Assembly: GCA_018263335.1 (NCBI GenBank)
Contig: JADFCY010000004.1
Location: forward strand, 1 to 64,000
Direction of reading: 5' to 3'
Length of the DNA: 64,000 nt
Source of the DNA: Methanolinea sp.
Lineage (GTDB): Archaea; Halobacteriota; Methanomicrobia; Methanomicrobiales; Methanospirillaceae
The notes beneath the pieces are model-generated. The model did no database searches. It was not told where the DNA came from and saw only the letters and a list, made by a program, of their open reading frames with translations. Positions 61,888 through 64,000 of the stretch are shown here, in pieces (positions within the stretch are counted from its first letter, which is position 1; every line of letters starts with the position of its first letter). The translations under genes were made by a program, and so were the position numbers.

Positions 61888-64000
61888 CTACCTCACATAT
61901 ACCTTTCTTGAGGATGTGCTGCTCCCTGCCGCGTTCTGCGCGGTAAGGCTGACAGTATAGGTTCCTGCAGTGGTATAGGTGTAGGTGGGGTTCCTGATTG
62001 TCGAGGTCCCGCCGTCACCAAAGTCCCAGTTCCAGGAGACCGGAGAGTTGAAGGACATGTCGGTAAACTGGACGGTCATCGGGGCAAAACCGATGCTTTT
62101 ACTCATCATGAAAAAGGAGACTGGAGCCCGTCCAGGCACCAGGGGGGGCACGGGCGTCGGGGTGACTGTCGGTGACATGGTTCCCGATGGTGATGTGGGG
62201 GCAGGCGAAGGCACAACGATGGGCGCCCTCACCCAGACATAGGCTGAGCGGGAACTGCTCCCTCCGTAGTTGAGGACTTTCAAAGTGACCGTGTAGGTCC
62301 CTGTTCCGGTATAGGTGTGCGAGGGGCTCTGCTCCGTCGAGGTGGTCCCATCCCCAAAGTCCCACTCCCATGCAAGCGGCGCCCCCATCGAGCGGTCGGT
62401 GAAGGAGACGGTCAGGGGCGCGACACCGGACATCGGTCTCATCGTGAAGAATGCGATGGGGAGTGATCCTGATGGGGATACCCGGATATACCCTGGCTTA
62501 GTGGCCATCTCCTGGCCGGCAGCATTCCCCACCTTCAAAGAGACGGTGAAAGTGCCGGGGAACGCATACGTATGTTCGATATACGGGCTCTGATTGCTCC
62601 ACACAGTCGTCCCATCCCCGAAGTCCCACCAGCGTGAAGTCACAACGCCTGTTGAGGTGTCAGTGAAGGCCACGCCGAGCGGCGCATTCCCTGACAGTGG
62701 TGTAGCCTCGAAGGAGGGGACCGGGGGAAGGGACGGCTGCGTGACATTGATGCAGTCGGTTACCGTGGTGGTGTTGCTCCCGTACTGGCTGTTGATGGTC
62801 AGAGTGACATCATAGAGGCCTGGATTCTGATAGGTGTGGGAGATCCAGGGATACCCTTCTGTTGCGGTTGTCCCGTCGCCAAAGTCCCATGCCCATTCGT
62901 CGTAGTAATACCAGTAGGGGATGAAGGCATCGAATTCTACCTCGAGTGGTGCATCTCCCACCGATGGATACGGATAGAATGCTGCAACTGGGGGTGGCGG
63001 AGAGACATGGATATAATCAACCTTCTCGATGGTATCGGTCTCTCCCGTCCTGCTTACTGTCAGCATGACGGAGTAGTTCCCTGGTGAATCATAGACCATG
63101 ACGGGATTCTTCTCGGACGATACCCTGCCGCCAGGGTAGGGAAGAGCGCTTGTCTCGACCGGGCTCTCACTCAGGTAGTAATATCTTCCACCAAAGTTCC
63201 AGAACCATGAAACGGGATCTCCTTCAGAGGCATCGAGGAACTGAACGCTGAGTGGAAGAACACCTGAGGTCACGTTCGAAGTGAAATCTGCTTTCAGGGG
63301 GATTTTCTGGCTGACAACGATATATGTCTCTCTCACTTCGATATCGCTCCCACCCGCGTTTGTGGTGGTAAGGCTCACGTTGTAGGCCCCTGCAGCGGCG
63401 TAGGTGTGGACTGGGTTTTTCTCATTCGATGTCTCTCCATCCCCGAAATCCCAGGCATACGAGAGTGGGGGAGATCCGGTTGACTGGTCTATGAAGCTGA
63501 CCGTCAGGGGGGCATCCCCGCTCCTCGGTGTTGCCGTAAAACCTGCAACGGGAGGGGGTGGAGACCAGTTGCCGATGTAATTGAGCCTCTCTACCGTGTC
63601 AGACAGGCCGTTTGCCGATACCGTGAGCGTGACGTTGTAGACCCCGGCATCCATGTAAGTATGTACCACTTCACGGTCGCTGCTGGTTGAGATGGTGCCA
63701 TCCCCAAAATCCCAAAGATACGAGAGGTTCTCGAAATATCCTCCGTACGACCACTGGTAGAATGTCACTGTCAGCGGAAACGATCCATCCCTCGGCCATC
63801 CTTCAAAATCAGCCTCGGGAGGGTGGGGCGAAACCGAGAGGTAATCAGTCTTTTCTTCGGTATCGCTGCCGAAGTCGTTTGAGACTGTCAGCGAGATGGT
63901 GTAGTTGCCTGGCTCTGAATACCAGTGCCATGCCCAGGGATACGTGCTGTTTGTTCCATCACCGAAATCCCAGAGATATGAAGTGGGATTGCCCGTCGAG
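61888..64000 (-). CDS. Multi-PKD-domain surface protein (N-terminus beyond window)
   Basis: A frame that enters from the right edge and ends at 61888 (704 residues visible). It carries a partial and seven further PKD repeats, each with WDFGDG or WNFGG. One, WNFGGRYYYLSES, departs from the usual Asp-Gly-Asp. Between the last two repeats lies a Pro/Ser/Thr-rich linker (VPSPAPTSPSGTMSPTVTPT). PKD repeats are beta-sandwich spacers in exported archaeal proteins, often S-layer or adhesion proteins. The start and signal peptide are outside the window. Confidence 0.92.
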   Translation of the reverse strand, partial: STGNPTSYLWDFGDGTNSTYPWAWHWYSEPGNYTISLTVSNDFGSDTEEKTDYLSVSPHPPEADFEGWPRDGSFPLTVTFYQWSYGGYFENLSYLWDFGDGTISTSSDREVVHTYMDAGVYNVTLTVSANGLSDTVERLNYIGNWSPPPPVAGFTATPRSGDAPLTVSFIDQSTGSPPLSYAWDFGDGETSNEKNPVHTYAAAGAYNVSLTTTNAGGSDIEVRETYIVVSQKIPLKADFTSNVTSGVLPLSVQFLDASEGDPVSWFWNFGGRYYYLSESPVETSALPYPGGRVSSEKNPVMVYDSPGNYSVMLTVSRTGETDTIEKVDYIHVSPPPPVAAFYPYPSVGDAPLEVEFDAFIPYWYYYDEWAWDFGDGTTATEGYPWISHTYQNPGLYDVTLTINSQYGSNTTTVTDCINVTQPSLPPVPSFEATPLSGNAPLGVAFTDTSTGVVTSRWWDFGDGTTVWSNQSPYIEHTYAFPGTFTVSLKVGNAAGQEMATKPGYIRVSPSGSLPIAFFTMRPMSGVAPLTVSFTDRSMGAPLAWEWDFGDGTTSTEQSPSHTYTGTGTYTVTLKVLNYGGSSSRSAYVWVRAPIVVPSPAPTSPSGTMSPTVTPTPVPPLVPGRAPVSFFMMSKSIGFAPMTVQFTDMSFNSPVSWNWDFGDGGTSTIRNPTYTYTTAGTYTVSLTAQNAAGSSTSSRKVYVR

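Overview
The window looks like chromosome of a hydrogenotrophic methanogen of the order Methanomicrobiales. The evidence is an energy-converting Ech hydrogenase, an archaeal A1AO ATP synthase, an HdrA-like flavoprotein, archaeal lipid (UbiA-family prenyltransferase) and CoA (archaeal-type coaD) genes, Trm1, TATA-type promoters, and secreted PKD and PEGA proteins. GC is roughly mid-50s by eye. I cannot name a genus from the sequence alone.

Layout. 1-5.1 kb: a truncated CDS, a decayed DUF1508 gene, tRNA-Glu, a DRG-type GTPase, a DJ-1/PfpI protein, trm1, tRNA-Arg and a prenyltransferase that appears to start at AUU. 5.2-9.3 kb: a minus-strand operon (gamma-carbonic-anhydrase-like, HdrA-like, mtnA, DUF116) divergent from coaD. 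9.4-16.7 kb: TPR protein, pyrBI, an Rsm22-like methyltransferase and an ADP-forming acyl-CoA synthetase. 17.7-22.5 kb: a surface-anchored Ser/Thr kinase with a 39-bp minisatellite, co-transcribed with an HTH-FHA protein, then an endonuclease V-like gene and an HD-domain gene.

22.7-27.8 kb: echABCDEF. 28-29.2 kb: two tandem paralogous small proteins. 29.2-38.2 kb: complete archaeal ATP synthase operon atpHIKECFABD, possibly led by a small new ORF. 38.7-39.6 kb: a tandem universal-stress protein. 39.8-46.9 kb: a second V-type ATPase cluster of the bacterial Chlamydia/Treponema kind (E, DUF2764, A, B, D, I, K), whose K subunit keeps the residues expected of a Na+ site. 47.2-48.8 kb: a 35-aa membrane peptide coupled to a sodium:solute symporter. 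49.0-49.4 kb: no protein, but an apparently structured RNA of three modules in which the box GGGGCCGAA recurs at exactly 100-nt intervals. I regard this as the best candidate for something undescribed.

49.7-55.6 kb: a small conserved protein, mntP, an AMP-forming acyl-CoA synthetase (also apparently AUU-started), a hydantoinase/oxoprolinase-like protein and a histone-deacetylase-family enzyme. 55.8-57.7 kb: a fused N-carbamoylputrescine amidase/agmatine deiminase, which would carry agmatine to putrescine in one chain. 57.7-64 kb: NTF2-like protein, a small Cys-rich ORF, coiled-coil protein plus DinB, two hypothetical proteins, and a truncated multi-PKD surface protein.

How the genes fit together: Ech couples H2/ferredoxin redox to an ion gradient, the A1AO enzyme makes ATP from it, and the second V-type enzyme and the symporter could form a separate sodium circuit. 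Acetyl/acyl-CoA is handled by two unrelated synthetases, one of them next to a possible deacetylase regulator.
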